Shown here in pieces: positions 1-9,577 of a stretch of 64,000 nt of DNA. The stretch's first letter is position 1; each line of letters starts with the position of its first letter. The notes below the pieces were generated by a model. It saw only the letters and a list, made by a program, of their open reading frames with translations. It was not told the origin of the DNA and did not search any database. The position numbers were made by a program, and so were the translations under genes. The DNA comes from Picosynechococcus sp. PCC 7003 (GTDB lineage: Bacteria > Cyanobacteriota > Cyanobacteriia > Cyanobacteriales > MRBY01), in assembly GCF_001693255.1 (NCBI RefSeq), contig NZ_CP016474.1, positions 2,622,661 through 2,686,660 on the forward strand. Reading direction: 5' to 3'.

Positions 1-999
1 TCCAAAGACGCATTTCAACTCTTTTGGAGCAGTGAATATCTCTCAGAAAATGGCTGGCGTGAAGAATTTAACTTTTACGAACGCGAAATCGAACCCCTCC
101 TAGAAACCAACTATTTCCGTCCCATTGGCGAAAACGGCAAATACATCGATAACTTTGGCATCCTCGATTTCCCCTTCTTTCTCGCCTTTCTCCTCGAATT
201 CCTGGCTCGGAGTTGGTATATCAGTCGTCGTCGCACAGGGGTAAGTTGGTTCGATGCCATGCTTTGGCGTTGGTACGATATCTTTCTGCTGATCCCCCTT
301 TTCCGTTGGTTACGGGTGATTCCCGTGGTCGTTCGCCTCAACCAAGCCGATCTCATTGACCTTAGTGCGATCCAAAAACAAGCCAGTCAAGGTTTCGTTG
401 CCAGCATTGCCGAAGATATCACCGAAGTCGTCGTTATTCGGATTATCAACCAGATTCAAGGCTCTATCCACCGGGGTGAATTTGCCACCCTCCTAGCCCA
501 AACCACCAGCCGAGAATATGTCGATCTCAACGATATCAACGAACCTGTCGAGCTCGCGAAGCTTATGGCTAACCTTTTAGTCCACCAAGTCTTACCCAAA
601 ATTCAGCCCGAAGCCGAAGCCGTCATTCGCCATACCATTGATCGAGTCATTTCCATGTCCCCTGCCTACCAAGGCCTACAGATGCTGCCCGGCGTTGGCG
701 ATCTTAAAGGCACCCTGGCAAAGCAACTTTCCCATCAACTCTATCAAATCACCGCAGATACCCTGAAAGCCGTCCTTGAAGAAGACCCTGTCTTTGAACA
801 ACTCCTCGAAGAACTATTAACCCAAATGACCAGCAGCATTACTTCCGAAATCCAGGGCCAAGAAAGCCTTGCCCAAATGGAATCACTAATCAATGACCTC
901 CTCGAAGAAGTCAAAATCAATTACGTTGAGAGACTCTCTGAAGAAGATGTCGAAGACATTCTGGAACAAACCCGTGCGCTGCGGCAGATGACCCGCTAA
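1..999 (+). CDS. Conserved cyanobacterial membrane-associated protein, 5' end outside window
   Basis: The reading frame is open from base 1 to the TAA at 997-999, so the true start lies upstream and at least 332 residues are present. I recognise no named family. The visible part begins with a polar stretch, then a short hydrophobic section (FFLAFLLEFL) followed by an arginine cluster and a second hydrophobic segment (IFLLIPLFRWLRVIPVVV), resembling a re-entrant or membrane-attached region. The remaining two thirds is soluble, helical and rich in Glu/Gln/Leu, ending in an acidic tail. The hydrophobic part next to basic residues suggests membrane anchoring; the function is unknown. It converges on dnaK, and a hairpin at 1016-1038 lies between them. 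Confidence 0.75.
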   Translation, partial: SKDAFQLFWSSEYLSENGWREEFNFYEREIEPLLETNYFRPIGENGKYIDNFGILDFPFFLAFLLEFLARSWYISRRRTGVSWFDAMLWRWYDIFLLIPLFRWLRVIPVVVRLNQADLIDLSAIQKQASQGFVASIAEDITEVVVIRIINQIQGSIHRGEFATLLAQTTSREYVDLNDINEPVELAKLMANLLVHQVLPKIQPEAEAVIRHTIDRVISMSPAYQGLQMLPGVGDLKGTLAKQLSHQLYQITADTLKAVLEEDPVFEQLLEELLTQMTSSITSEIQGQESLAQMESLINDLLEEVKINYVERLSEEDVEDILEQTRALRQMTR

Positions 1000-1007
1000 A
1001 TTTACCC

Positions 1008-1038
1008 ATAAAAAACGAGGGTAGTTCATCTACCCTCG
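1008..1038 (-). terminator. Rho-independent terminator of dnaK
   Basis: A perfect 9-bp stem (CGAGGGTAG at 1016-1024, CTACCCTCG at 1030-1038, 5-base loop) is followed on the minus strand by a run of T (1010-1015). It lies about 50 bases past the dnaK stop. The stem could also help stop the converging plus-strand gene, but no T-run follows on that side. Confidence 0.85.
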
Positions 1039-1087
1039 CTAGTCACTTACTTAATTTGGTGTTATTACCAGTGGTGCTGCAAGCAGC

Positions 1088-3016
1088 TTACTTGGTTTCA
1101 GAAAACTCTGCGTCAATGACATCGTCACCACCATCGTTGCCAGTGTTGCCACCTGGTGCAGCGCCACCGGTTGCAGCATTGGGGTCAAACCCTGCGGCAG
1201 AAGGATCGCCACCAGCCTGTTGGTAGATGTTGCTGCCAATGGTGTAAAGCAGTTGTTGCAGTTCCGGCATCAATGTCGAGATTTTCTCATCATTTTCCTG
1301 GGTCACAGCTTCCTTGAGATCTTTGATCATTTGGTCAGCTTTGCTCTTGTCATCGGCAGGAACTTTATCACCGAGCTCTTCGAGTTGCTTTTCAGCTTGG
1401 TAAACGAGGGAATCTGCCTGATTCTTGCGGTCAATTTTTTCGCGGCGCTCCTTATCTGCAGCGGCATTGGCCTCAGCTTCGCTTACCATCCGTTCTACTT
1501 CGTCGTCCGGTAAGGTCGATGCGCCAGTGATACTGATGGATTGTTCTTTACCAGTGCCCTTGTCCTTCGCCGTGACGTTCAGAATACCGTTGGCATCAAT
1601 GTCAAAAGTGACTTCGATTTGGGGTACACCACGGGGAGCCGGCGGAATGCCATCAAGGCGGAACGTGCCCAGACTCTTGTTGTCCTTAGACATTTCCCGT
1701 TCACCCTGCAGAACGTGAATTTCAACGTTGGTTTGACCATCAACGGCGGTGGAGAAGACCTCTGATTTTTTGGTCGGAATCGTGGTGTTTCTGGGGATAA
1801 TCTTGGTCATCACACCACCAAGGGTTTCTACGCCCAAAGATAGGGGCGTAACGTCAAGGAGCAGAATGTCTTTTACTTCACCGGCAAGAACACCACCTTG
1901 AATAGCCGCACCAACGGCCACAACTTCATCGGGGTTCACGGTTTGGTTAGGCTTTTTACCCAGTACACGCTCAACGACATCTTGTACGGCGGGAATCCGG
2001 GTAGACCCCCCCACAAGAACGATTTCATCAATGGCGGATTTGTCGAGCTTGGCATCCCGAATCGCGTTTTCGACGGGGATGCGACAGCGGTCGATCAAGT
2101 CGGCACACAGCTCTTCAAATTTTGCCCGGGTCAAGCTCATGTCGAGGTGTTTCGGGCCGTCTTGGGTAGCAGTGATAAAGGGGAGGTTGATATCCGCTTG
2201 GGTGACGTTAGAGAGCTCAATCTTTGCTTTTTCAGCGGCTTCTGTCAGACGTTGAAGGGCTTGCTTATCTTTGCGGAGATCAATGCCTTCGGCGCGTTGG
2301 AATTCTTCGGCCAAGAAATCAACGATCTTTTTGTCGAAGTCATCTCCACCCAGGTGTGTATCACCAGAAGTGGCGAGTACTTCAAAGACACCGTCACCGA
2401 CTTCTAGGATAGATACGTCGAAGGTTCCACCACCGAGGTCAAAAACGAGGATTGTTTCGTTACTCTTCTTGTCAAGACCGTAAGCGAGGGAGGCCGCGGT
2501 GGGCTCGTTGATAATCCGTAACACTTCTACCCCGGCAATTTTCCCGGCGTCTTTAGTGGCTTGACGTTGGGAGTCGTTAAAGTACGCAGGCACAGTGATG
2601 ACAGCCTGGGTAACCGGCTCGCCAAGGTACTTACTGGCGTCTTCGATCAGCTTGCGGAGTACTTGGGCAGAGATTTCTTCGGGGGCGAATTTTTTCTCTT
2701 TGGCAGGGCAATCGATTTTCACGTTGCCGGTGCTGTCGCGTTCTACTTTGTAGGCAACTTCAGTAGACTCGTTGCTTACTTCACTGTGCTTGCGGCCGAT
2801 GAAGCGCTTTACGGAATAGAAGGTGTTGCCAGGGTTCATCACGGCTTGACGCTTGGCGATTTGCCCTACGAGCAGGTCTCCGTTTTTGGCATAGGCCACG
2901 ACGGAGGGAGTAGTTCTAAATCCTTCTGCGTTGGCGATTACAGTCGGCTTACCGCCTTCCATAACGGATACGCAAGAGTTGGTGGTTCCGAGGTCAATAC
3001 CGACGACTTTTCCCAT
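1088..3016 (-). CDS. dnaK: Chaperone protein DnaK (Hsp70)
   Basis: This is a cytosolic Hsp70 chaperone that folds client proteins through an ATP cycle with DnaJ and GrpE. At 642 residues it is full length. The N-terminal ATPase domain shows the GIDLGTTNS phosphate loop at residues 6-14, the [17 protein letters not shown] region, the [12 protein letters not shown] motif and VGGSTRIP. The substrate-binding domain (about 390-510) and helical lid follow, ending in a Gly-rich linker and an acidic tail ([10 protein letters not shown]). That tail resembles the housekeeping DnaK2 type of cyanobacteria. No CIRCE element (TTAGCACTC-N9-GAGTGCTAA) is visible upstream, and no grpE or dnaJ is adjacent. A second, decayed copy of the gene start lies about 105 bases upstream. 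Confidence 0.97.
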   Translation of the reverse strand: MGKVVGIDLGTTNSCVSVMEGGKPTVIANAEGFRTTPSVVAYAKNGDLLVGQIAKRQAVMNPGNTFYSVKRFIGRKHSEVSNESTEVAYKVERDSTGNVKIDCPAKEKKFAPEEISAQVLRKLIEDASKYLGEPVTQAVITVPAYFNDSQRQATKDAGKIAGVEVLRIINEPTAASLAYGLDKKSNETILVFDLGGGTFDVSILEVGDGVFEVLATSGDTHLGGDDFDKKIVDFLAEEFQRAEGIDLRKDKQALQRLTEAAEKAKIELSNVTQADINLPFITATQDGPKHLDMSLTRAKFEELCADLIDRCRIPVENAIRDAKLDKSAIDEIVLVGGSTRIPAVQDVVERVLGKKPNQTVNPDEVVAVGAAIQGGVLAGEVKDILLLDVTPLSLGVETLGGVMTKIIPRNTTIPTKKSEVFSTAVDGQTNVEIHVLQGEREMSKDNKSLGTFRLDGIPPAPRGVPQIEVTFDIDANGILNVTAKDKGTGKEQSISITGASTLPDDEVERMVSEAEANAAADKERREKIDRKNQADSLVYQAEKQLEELGDKVPADDKSKADQMIKDLKEAVTQENDEKISTLMPELQQLLYTIGSNIYQQAGGDPSAAGFDPNAATGGAAPGGNTGNDGGDDVIDAEFSETK

Positions 3017-3077
3017 AGCAGTGTGACTCCAAAGATCAGCGATTTAACTTGAATAAAACTTTCAAATATTGGTGCAG

Positions 3078-3125
3078 TCATGCAGAACCCAAAAATTCTA
3101 GGTTGATTCCGATGACTATTCCCAT
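3078..3125 (-). pseudogene. Vestigial duplicate of the dnaK 5' end (15-codon upstream ORF)
   Basis: On the minus strand an ATG at 3125 opens a 15-residue peptide (MGIVIGINLEFLGSA, stop at 3078-3080). Its first nine residues parallel the DnaK start (MGKVVGIDL), and the bases just before the ATG also match (TCACACAGCACT against TCACACTGCT). This looks like a partial duplication covering roughly -12 to +27 of dnaK. Whether the short ORF is translated, for example as a leader peptide, cannot be told from sequence. Confidence 0.55.
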
Positions 3126-3186
3126 AGTGCTGTGTGATTTAAGGATTTTATAGTGTAGGTTCCCGAACCTGGGGGGACGGTTTTAT

Positions 3187-5076
3187 TTAGATGGTGAACA
3201 AACAGGCGGTTTCTATTGCTGGATCTTGGTTAGGTTGGCTGTCTGGATGTTCGCCAACAAGCAATAAATCATATCGCTCCGAGTGAGTGAGTTCTTCTTT
3301 TATGCTGAAGACATTAAATGTGACATGGGGATATCGAAGAGCCAGTTGCAAGCCAACCAATCGTTCATAATGTTGGCTGATATGAGCTCTCGGACATCCA
3401 ATAATCGCCACTTGATTGGCTTGTTCTAGGGCTATGGCATTTTCTAAGGTGACCTGACCACTGGGTAATGTCGCGTGTGTCCAGGTGGTGTGGATATTTA
3501 AAATAACATGGGCAATAACCAAAATACTTAATCCGTAAGACATCGTGTTTGAACCTTTAGATGCAAGCAAGGTCTGAAACCATAGGAGCAACTGGAGCCC
3601 CCCCCAAATCGCCAAAGGATAAATGACGGTGACAGCAATTTTCATTAAGCGGTATGTATAGTCAAGGGGAATAAAGGCCAATAAATATAGGATATAGACA
3701 GCAGTGACGATCAATGCTGCGCATAAATCCTGGTAGATTTGCCATTCTTTTTCTTGTTTACGCCGTTGGCATAATTTCTTTATTAAGAATAGAGCACTAA
3801 ACAAACCAACAATCATATGAAACCATAGCCCAAAATCCCGCCTTGTCGGCATTGGTTTTGGGGTTTCATGAAATAAGCTCCAAGGATTTAATGGTACGAA
3901 GTTTGAACCATGTTCATCAAAAAGGTTTAAACTTTTTTGAACTTCATAAATACCAATTTGAGACCTTAGTAGCCAGACAATTAAAAGAACACAGGCAATG
4001 GCCACCAGGGCATAATTAAGATTTTGACTCTTAAAAGTTATTTTTTTTATTTTGAAAATTTTGGCGATCGCCTTGTTTAAAGAAGATGAATAAACCAATA
4101 TTGTTGTAATATAACCAGAAATTAAAACGACAGAGAACGCTGGATAAAATGCCAGGGTGGCTAGAAGTCCTCCGATACAGAAGAGACCATGGTAAACACT
4201 CAATAAATTTGATTTTAGAGCAGCAGATCTTGTCTCTTGAAATACGACAGAGATTATGATCAAGAAAAGCAAATTTGATAAATATGAGCTAATCAAAAAC
4301 CAAATGATCATTGGAGAGGATAAGACCCAAGCCAACAAACAAATTTTTTCTAATCGTTGTCTTAGCTGTTTTTTATGATTGGCATTAATGACCTGAAATA
4401 TTTTTTGAAATAAACTCATAAAAGCAAAACCGCCAAGGACACCTTGAAAAACGGATATCCCAAGGGAAGATCCCTGGAAAGCATAGGTGAATATTGATCC
4501 CAGAAAAGAACTTAATTTTTTTGGACTGCCAATGACAAAGAAGTCAGGATTTTTCCCGGAAAATGTCAAATTGTCAACGTTAAAAGCAGCAAACCTAGGA
4601 ATATAAGCCCACATATCGGGATTTGTGTTGATCAAGAGGGGATCTAAACTGACATAGTTATTTTTTAGAAAAAAAACCGAAAATATCAAGCACCAGATTC
4701 CCAAAAAAATGGAAAAATCAAAGTTGTTTTTTATAATCTTAAACGAAAGAAAGTCAAAACCCGATACATTCTTTCTATGGATCAATAGAAGGTTACTGAA
4801 AACAATAAGCTCTATGACAAGAAAAACATAGAAGCTGTTAAACTTTACACTAATAAGACTGGCGATCGCCAATGGTAATAAGCCAACAATAGAAAAAGAA
4901 TACACTGACTGTTCTTTTGACGGTTGAGCGGCCTGGGGAAATGCTTTATCTTGATCGAGCAGTAAAAACATTTTTCGAGCCAAAAAAGTAATTAATTGGC
5001 CATTCCATTGAAGGGCGATGAAGAAGAGATATATACCGAAATAAGTACAGAAAAATACGACAAAGAAGTCACTCAT
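3187..5076 (-). CDS. Polytopic membrane protein of unknown function
   Basis: This is a 629-residue protein built almost entirely of hydrophobic helices; I count roughly a dozen or more possible membrane segments. It starts with one (FFVVFFCTYFGIYLFFIAL) at the N-terminus. A short extracytoplasmic-looking loop (NTNPDMWAYIPRFAAFNVDN) follows the early helices, and a soluble tail of about 90 residues closes the protein. The topology recalls large multi-pass glycosyltransferase-like or polymerase-like membrane proteins, but I see no diagnostic motif and assign no function. The gene is noticeably more AT-rich than its neighbours and is flanked by AT-rich spacers on both sides, which hints at acquisition. 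However, it already contains HIP1 sites at about 4057 and 4861, so any transfer is not recent. Confidence 0.8.
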   Translation of the reverse strand: MSDFFVVFFCTYFGIYLFFIALQWNGQLITFLARKMFLLLDQDKAFPQAAQPSKEQSVYSFSIVGLLPLAIASLISVKFNSFYVFLVIELIVFSNLLLIHRKNVSGFDFLSFKIIKNNFDFSIFLGIWCLIFSVFFLKNNYVSLDPLLINTNPDMWAYIPRFAAFNVDNLTFSGKNPDFFVIGSPKKLSSFLGSIFTYAFQGSSLGISVFQGVLGGFAFMSLFQKIFQVINANHKKQLRQRLEKICLLAWVLSSPMIIWFLISSYLSNLLFLIIISVVFQETRSAALKSNLLSVYHGLFCIGGLLATLAFYPAFSVVLISGYITTILVYSSSLNKAIAKIFKIKKITFKSQNLNYALVAIACVLLIVWLLRSQIGIYEVQKSLNLFDEHGSNFVPLNPWSLFHETPKPMPTRRDFGLWFHMIVGLFSALFLIKKLCQRRKQEKEWQIYQDLCAALIVTAVYILYLLAFIPLDYTYRLMKIAVTVIYPLAIWGGLQLLLWFQTLLASKGSNTMSYGLSILVIAHVILNIHTTWTHATLPSGQVTLENAIALEQANQVAIIGCPRAHISQHYERLVGLQLALRYPHVTFNVFSIKEELTHSERYDLLLVGEHPDSQPNQDPAIETACLFTI

Positions 5077-5353
5077 AAAGTCAAGATAAAAAACGATATA
5101 TTAAGTGAAATATAAATTGTTTCCCTAGTATAAGCTCAAGTTTGATGTGGAGAGATCAACGCTAGTGGAAATATTAATAAAAAAGAAACTGAATGTAGGA
5201 TGAATTTGTGATATTTTGGCTTTTGATGAAATGAGATGCAAGTGTTACAACCTTGTAAGTTATGATTTTAGATGTGACTGAGTTGATTTGCTTTGCTTTA
5301 GAAAAAGATAAGGGTTGTCTTGAGATAAGTCCCTACCGAAAACTTCAGTGATG
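5077..5353. other. AT-rich spacer with a short palindrome
   Basis: No coding sequence is evident in this spacer. It is AT-rich like the gene that precedes it and should hold the promoter of the minus-strand orphan membrane gene. A 14-base palindrome TTACAA-CC-TTGTAA lies at 5245-5258 and could be an operator; that is a guess from symmetry only. Confidence 0.35.
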
Positions 5354-5806
5354 TCAAATACTCATTCGGGCCATGAGAGCGGCGGTGAGGGGAATCAGAC
5401 AGAAGCCCAGTAATTCGGCGCGAATCAACCAAGTAATCAGAGTCTGTTGGATTGGAGAAATGGTGGGCGCTTGTTCCTTAGCAAGGTCTTTAATCCACCA
5501 CAAAATAAAAGTGATTGTGGGGTAGAGAGAGAGAAGGCTCACCACGATAAAAATGGCAATCTTGACCCAAAAGAGGGTGTTGTTGAGGTAGTAGGCCGAA
5601 CCTTTGCCGAAGTAGAGAACGCGGAGAATGCCAGTAATCAGAATTGTGCTGGCGGCTAGGCCATAGACTCCATCGGCGATACCAACCAATTTCGCTTCTT
5701 TGAGGGAAATATCTTTTTTGAAAAATAGAGCTTCCAGGCATAAGGCGACGAAACTTAGCATTAAGCCGAGGTAATGGAGATAGGCGACAAGGGCACTGGT
5801 TAACAT
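5354..5806 (-). CDS. DUF2214 family membrane protein
   Basis: This 150-residue protein has four predicted membrane helices: residues about 5-27, 45-65, 80-105 and 125-148. The pattern matches the DUF2214 family of small bacterial inner-membrane proteins, with a His in the first helix (LHYLGLMLSF) and a Tyr-rich loop (YFGKGSAYYLNNTLFWVK) between helices 2 and 3. The family's function is unknown; conserved His residues in a helical bundle could bind a cofactor, which is inference. It stands alone on the minus strand, downstream of ispE across a 134-base gap. Confidence 0.8.
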   Translation of the reverse strand: MLTSALVAYLHYLGLMLSFVALCLEALFFKKDISLKEAKLVGIADGVYGLAASTILITGILRVLYFGKGSAYYLNNTLFWVKIAIFIVVSLLSLYPTITFILWWIKDLAKEQAPTISPIQQTLITWLIRAELLGFCLIPLTAALMARMSI

Positions 5807-5940
5807 TGTTTTGCTTTACAAGATTAAAATAAAAATCACTAAATTGCTTTTTAGTTATTTTACAAAGAAAGTCTTGGCTGCGACAATCAATCTCTTGAAA
5901 AATTGCTCTGTGGATGGTGAGGCAAGAGAACCCAAAACCC

Positions 5941-6894
5941 TTAACGGACGTCGGCTTGGATGCCGGGACTGGCGATTTGCGTTACCCAAAGGTCGAGGGC
6001 TGGATCATTTAACTCTTGGGCAACTTGGGTTTTAAGGGTCTGGGCTTGTTCGAGGGTTTCGCAGATGGCAAAAACACTGGGGCCGGAGCCGGACATCATC
6101 GTACCGATCGCCCCGTGTTTGGCGAAACAATCACGCAATTGTTGCACTTGGGGAAATTCGGGTAAAACGACTTTTTCGAGATCGTTGTACAGCTCACGGG
6201 CGATCGCCTGGATATTTTTTTGTTGAATGGCTTTGATCAGACCGCCGGAATGGATTTGTTTCATGCGGGCATCCCAACTCGCTGCATCTTGGAGGTAATG
6301 CTCCCCAAATTGGGCGCGATAGGTTTGATAAGCCCAGGGGGTAGAGACGGCAATGTTGCTGTATTTTGCCAAGACAATTGGTATGCCATCAAGATCGGGC
6401 AATGGGTCTAAAATTTCTCCCCGTCCGGTGGCGATCGCCGTACCTCCCCCAATACAAAAAGGCACATCCGAACCCAGTTCTGCCGCTAACTCCTGCAATT
6501 CCGGTTGGGTTAACCCCAAATTCCAGAGCAAATTTAACCCCACCAATACCGCGGCACCGTCCGTTGACCCCCCAGCTAGTCCCGCAGCCACGGGGATATT
6601 TTTTTCGATGGTAATGTCCACTCCACCGCCCACCCTGGCATATATATCCGCAAAGCGCGTCATCATTAACTGGGCGGCCCGGTAGGCAATATTGCTGGCG
6701 GTGAGGGGGACTTCTGGGTGTTGGCAATAGAGATTAATGTCGCCGCTGCGGTTTTGTCGCACCTCAATCCGGTCATATAAGCCAATGGTCTGCATCACCA
6801 TCACCAACTCATGGAACCCGTCGGGGCGATCGCCCAAAATTTCGAGGTAGAGATTAATTTTTGCGGGGGCGGTCAGAAGATAGGCGGACATCAC
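5941..6894 (-). CDS. ispE: 4-diphosphocytidyl-2-C-methyl-D-erythritol kinase
   Basis: IspE phosphorylates the 2-hydroxyl of CDP-methylerythritol in the plastid-type MEP pathway, which supplies isoprenoids for carotenoids, phytol and quinones. The 317-residue length fits the family. GHMP-kinase signatures are visible: the N-terminal [12 protein letters not shown] substrate motif, the ATP-binding [15 protein letters not shown] glycine-rich motif near residue 100, and the C-terminal [12 protein letters not shown] motif. The frame opens with two Met codons in a row, so the start may be one codon later. It is a single minus-strand gene, divergent from the GTPase gene at 7088. Confidence 0.96.
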   Translation of the reverse strand: MMSAYLLTAPAKINLYLEILGDRPDGFHELVMVMQTIGLYDRIEVRQNRSGDINLYCQHPEVPLTASNIAYRAAQLMMTRFADIYARVGGGVDITIEKNIPVAAGLAGGSTDGAAVLVGLNLLWNLGLTQPELQELAAELGSDVPFCIGGGTAIATGRGEILDPLPDLDGIPIVLAKYSNIAVSTPWAYQTYRAQFGEHYLQDAASWDARMKQIHSGGLIKAIQQKNIQAIARELYNDLEKVVLPEFPQVQQLRDCFAKHGAIGTMMSGSGPSVFAICETLEQAQTLKTQVAQELNDPALDLWVTQIASPGIQADVR

Positions 6895-7087
6895 ACAGTA
6901 CCAAGCAGTAAACCGACACCATTATCCGGTTTCCTTTGTTTTTTTGGAAATCCCTCCCAATCATGAGCCAAGCTTAACCCTTAATATTTCTTGAAAGATC
7001 CCCGGCGATCGCCCCCTATCCTTAAGGGCCAGCACCTTTCGCAGTAGCATAGATAGACGAATTGTTGTATGTGGCGGGGTAAAAACA

Positions 7088-8497
7088 ATGCAAAAACCCA
7101 TTCTTGTTGGTGGCTTAGGTTTAGCCTTATTTTTCGCAGTCTTGGGTCGCTGGCAAGGCAATATTTTCGACCTCGGCGAATGGTTATTTTGGGGGGCGAT
7201 CGCCTGGGGTGGTCTCCTGCTCTGGCAAAAAAAACAGCCCCAACACCTCCAGGACAATCCCCAAAATCCCCTCAAACGAAAAGACGTTGACCAAGCCATT
7301 GCAAACGCCCAACAGTGGGTGCTGGCGCTCCAGCAGGAAGTGCCGGATCAAGATTTCACAACTTTTAGGCAAACCCTAGATAACCTCCATCAAGAATTTC
7401 AACGGGAGCGCTTCACCGTAGCGATCACGGGTGGCCGGGGCACTGGAAAAACAACCCTCCTCAAGCAGCTCCAAGCCACAGCATCAGCTCATACTCTCCA
7501 GGAAACACCGCCCCTATTCACCGACCTCGCCAGCTATGACCAAGCGGCCCAAAACCAAGTCTTTGCTGCTGACCTCGTGATTTTCCTGGTGAATGGGGAT
7601 TTGATGGCCTCCCAATGGCAGACCCTCAACCATTGGCACCAGGCTCGCCAAACAATTCTCATCGCCTTTAACAAGCAAGACCAATATCAGCCAGAACAAC
7701 GGGAATTAATCCTGAACCAACTGCGCAACCATTGTCAGCCGGCGATCGCCCCCCAAAATATCCTCCCCATCACCGCCGCGCCCCAGGCGATCAAAGTTAA
7801 GAAAATTCAAGCCGATGGCACCGCAACTGAGCATTTTGAACGTCCCGATCCGGTCATTGCGTCCCTGCAAAATCAACTCCAAACCCTCCTCAGTCAGCCC
7901 GAAACCCAACAACAACTACTCTGGTCAACCATCTGGCGCACCGCACGGCTCACCCAGCACAATGCCAAGCAAACCCTCAATCAATTCCGACGGGAACGGG
8001 CTTTACCGATCCTCGAAAAATATCAGTGGTTGGCCGCCGGCGCGACCTTTGCCAATCCCGTTGCTGCTTTAGATTTACTGGCAACGGCAGCCGTGACAGG
8101 ACAAATGATTATGGATTTAGGAGGGGTTTATCAACAGCGCCTTTCTTTAAGTCAGGCCCAGGCGATCGCCACGACCCTGGGGAAACAAATGATCCAACTT
8201 GGCCTCGTGGAACTCTCTACCCAGGCCGTCGGGGGAGTGCTCAAAACCAACGCGATTACCTACCTTGCCGGGGGCGCTGTCCAGGGAGTGAGTGCGGCCT
8301 ATCTGACCCACATTGCGGGGCTGAGTTTAATTCAATATTTCCAAGAACAAAATCCCCAAACCGCCACTGACTCTCTCAATTTCGAGAAATTAAGTCAAAT
8401 TCTCAAGCAGGTTTTTGAGCAAAATCAGCGGTCACAATTTTTCGGCAATTTCGTGAAAGGTGCCCTAAATCGCCTATCTCCCCAAGCGATTGGGTAA
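7088..8497 (+). CDS. GTPase with C-terminal DUF697 membrane domain
   Basis: This 469-residue protein begins with two short hydrophobic segments (residues 5-20 and 30-47), followed by a Ras-like G domain. The P-loop is GGRGTGKTT at about residue 115, a Walker-B-like strand DLVIFLVNGD follows, and NKQD is the guanine-specificity motif. The C-terminal third (about 310-430) is a Gly/Ala-rich helical region typical of the DUF697/YcjF-type domain found fused to GTPases in cyanobacteria. It is probably bound to the cytoplasmic or thylakoid membrane; the cellular role is unknown. The ATG at 7088 follows the short sequence GGGGTAAAAACA. The next gene starts 50 bases downstream on the same strand, so the two may be co-transcribed. 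Confidence 0.85.
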   Translation: MQKPILVGGLGLALFFAVLGRWQGNIFDLGEWLFWGAIAWGGLLLWQKKQPQHLQDNPQNPLKRKDVDQAIANAQQWVLALQQEVPDQDFTTFRQTLDNLHQEFQRERFTVAITGGRGTGKTTLLKQLQATASAHTLQETPPLFTDLASYDQAAQNQVFAADLVIFLVNGDLMASQWQTLNHWHQARQTILIAFNKQDQYQPEQRELILNQLRNHCQPAIAPQNILPITAAPQAIKVKKIQADGTATEHFERPDPVIASLQNQLQTLLSQPETQQQLLWSTIWRTARLTQHNAKQTLNQFRRERALPILEKYQWLAAGATFANPVAALDLLATAAVTGQMIMDLGGVYQQRLSLSQAQAIATTLGKQMIQLGLVELSTQAVGGVLKTNAITYLAGGAVQGVSAAYLTHIAGLSLIQYFQEQNPQTATDSLNFEKLSQILKQVFEQNQRSQFFGNFVKGALNRLSPQAIG

Positions 8498-8547
8498 GAT
8501 CTATAGTTAGCCCAAAAAATCATAAAATTCATACCCCCTAAATTCCC

Positions 8548-9570
8548 ATGGATATCGAACTCGAAAACCTAGAGGCCTCTGTTGAAAATTTGTTATCTGC
8601 GGCGAAGACCCACCTCGAAGAAAAAAAATTACAGCAGCAACGGGACGAACAATACCAGGACATTGTGCGCCAACGGGAAGCGAAGCTGCACCCTCTCCTC
8701 AAAAAAGTAGAAGAAATGATCAGTACCTACCGGGCGGAAGGATATCACAATGCCGACATAATCCAACAATTACAGGAAAAAGCTGCAGATATTCGCCGTG
8801 AAATAGCCGAAATACCCGAAAAAGCCACTGAAATTGTCGATGCCCAACTGGTACTCCGGGAAGAAAGACTTTTAGAAGAAAAAGCGCGGGAAAAAGTCCA
8901 ACGCTGGCAATCTGATCTCCGGGATGATCTGCTCGATATGATCTTTGAACAGCAGGACTTTTTTAGTGCCACCGATGCGGCGATCGCCATCCGGGGTTAT
9001 GTCGAAGATCTCAAGGAAATTGGCGCCCTCGAAGAAGTGGTCGATGCCCTGATTAACCAAATCAATGAACATAGCGAAGAAGGCCCCGTTGCCCGGCTGC
9101 GGGGAACCCACGAACAAACTCTCAACTTTATCTACAACAAAGCTCTCGAAAACCGTTCCCGCACGGAACACCACCCCAATATTCAACCTAAATCCCGCCA
9201 CCGCAAATCCGACAAACGCCCTGAACTGTATGCCGATCTTGCTGGAAAAGTCTTAGTTTTTGGGGGACATGATCGCCTCCAAACCGCCGTCAAAAATCGC
9301 CTGCGGAATTCCCAGGTGGAATTGCAATGGTACAGCGAACAGGACGGCCTCCAGCTTTCCGCCCAGGGGGAAGCCCAGGTGACTAATGTTGACCTCATTT
9401 TGATTATCACGGGCTATGCGAGCCATTCCATGACGGAGCGGGCCATGGAAGCCTGTAAAAAAGCAGACAGAAAATATGAAATTATCAACACCACAGGCAT
9501 GACTAGGGTGCTAGAAGCCATCGAAGCAGGACTTAAAACCCAACAATTGGCGCAACTGTGGAATAAATAA
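8548..9570 (+). CDS. Coiled-coil protein with DUF2325 domain
   Basis: This is a 340-residue protein. The first 200 residues are strongly charged, heptad-like helix rich in Glu, Lys, Arg and Gln (likely coiled coil). A basic linker (about 205-222) leads to a C-terminal alpha/beta domain beginning KVLVFGGHDRLQTAVKNRL and ending near NTTGMTRVLEAIEAG, the layout of DUF2325. That domain has a Rossmann-like glycine motif (VFGGHDR), but its ligand is not known to me. The 7-base gap to the next gene argues for one transcript with the GST-like gene. The function is unassigned. Confidence 0.8.
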   Translation: MDIELENLEASVENLLSAAKTHLEEKKLQQQRDEQYQDIVRQREAKLHPLLKKVEEMISTYRAEGYHNADIIQQLQEKAADIRREIAEIPEKATEIVDAQLVLREERLLEEKAREKVQRWQSDLRDDLLDMIFEQQDFFSATDAAIAIRGYVEDLKEIGALEEVVDALINQINEHSEEGPVARLRGTHEQTLNFIYNKALENRSRTEHHPNIQPKSRHRKSDKRPELYADLAGKVLVFGGHDRLQTAVKNRLRNSQVELQWYSEQDGLQLSAQGEAQVTNVDLILIITGYASHSMTERAMEACKKADRKYEIINTTGMTRVLEAIEAGLKTQQLAQLWNK

Positions 9571-9577
9571 TCGCTTT

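Noticed and set aside
1898-3052. Several plus-strand frames inside dnaK (longest 169 codons)
   Set aside because: Shadows of dnaK in other frames, with no recognisable domains or start context.
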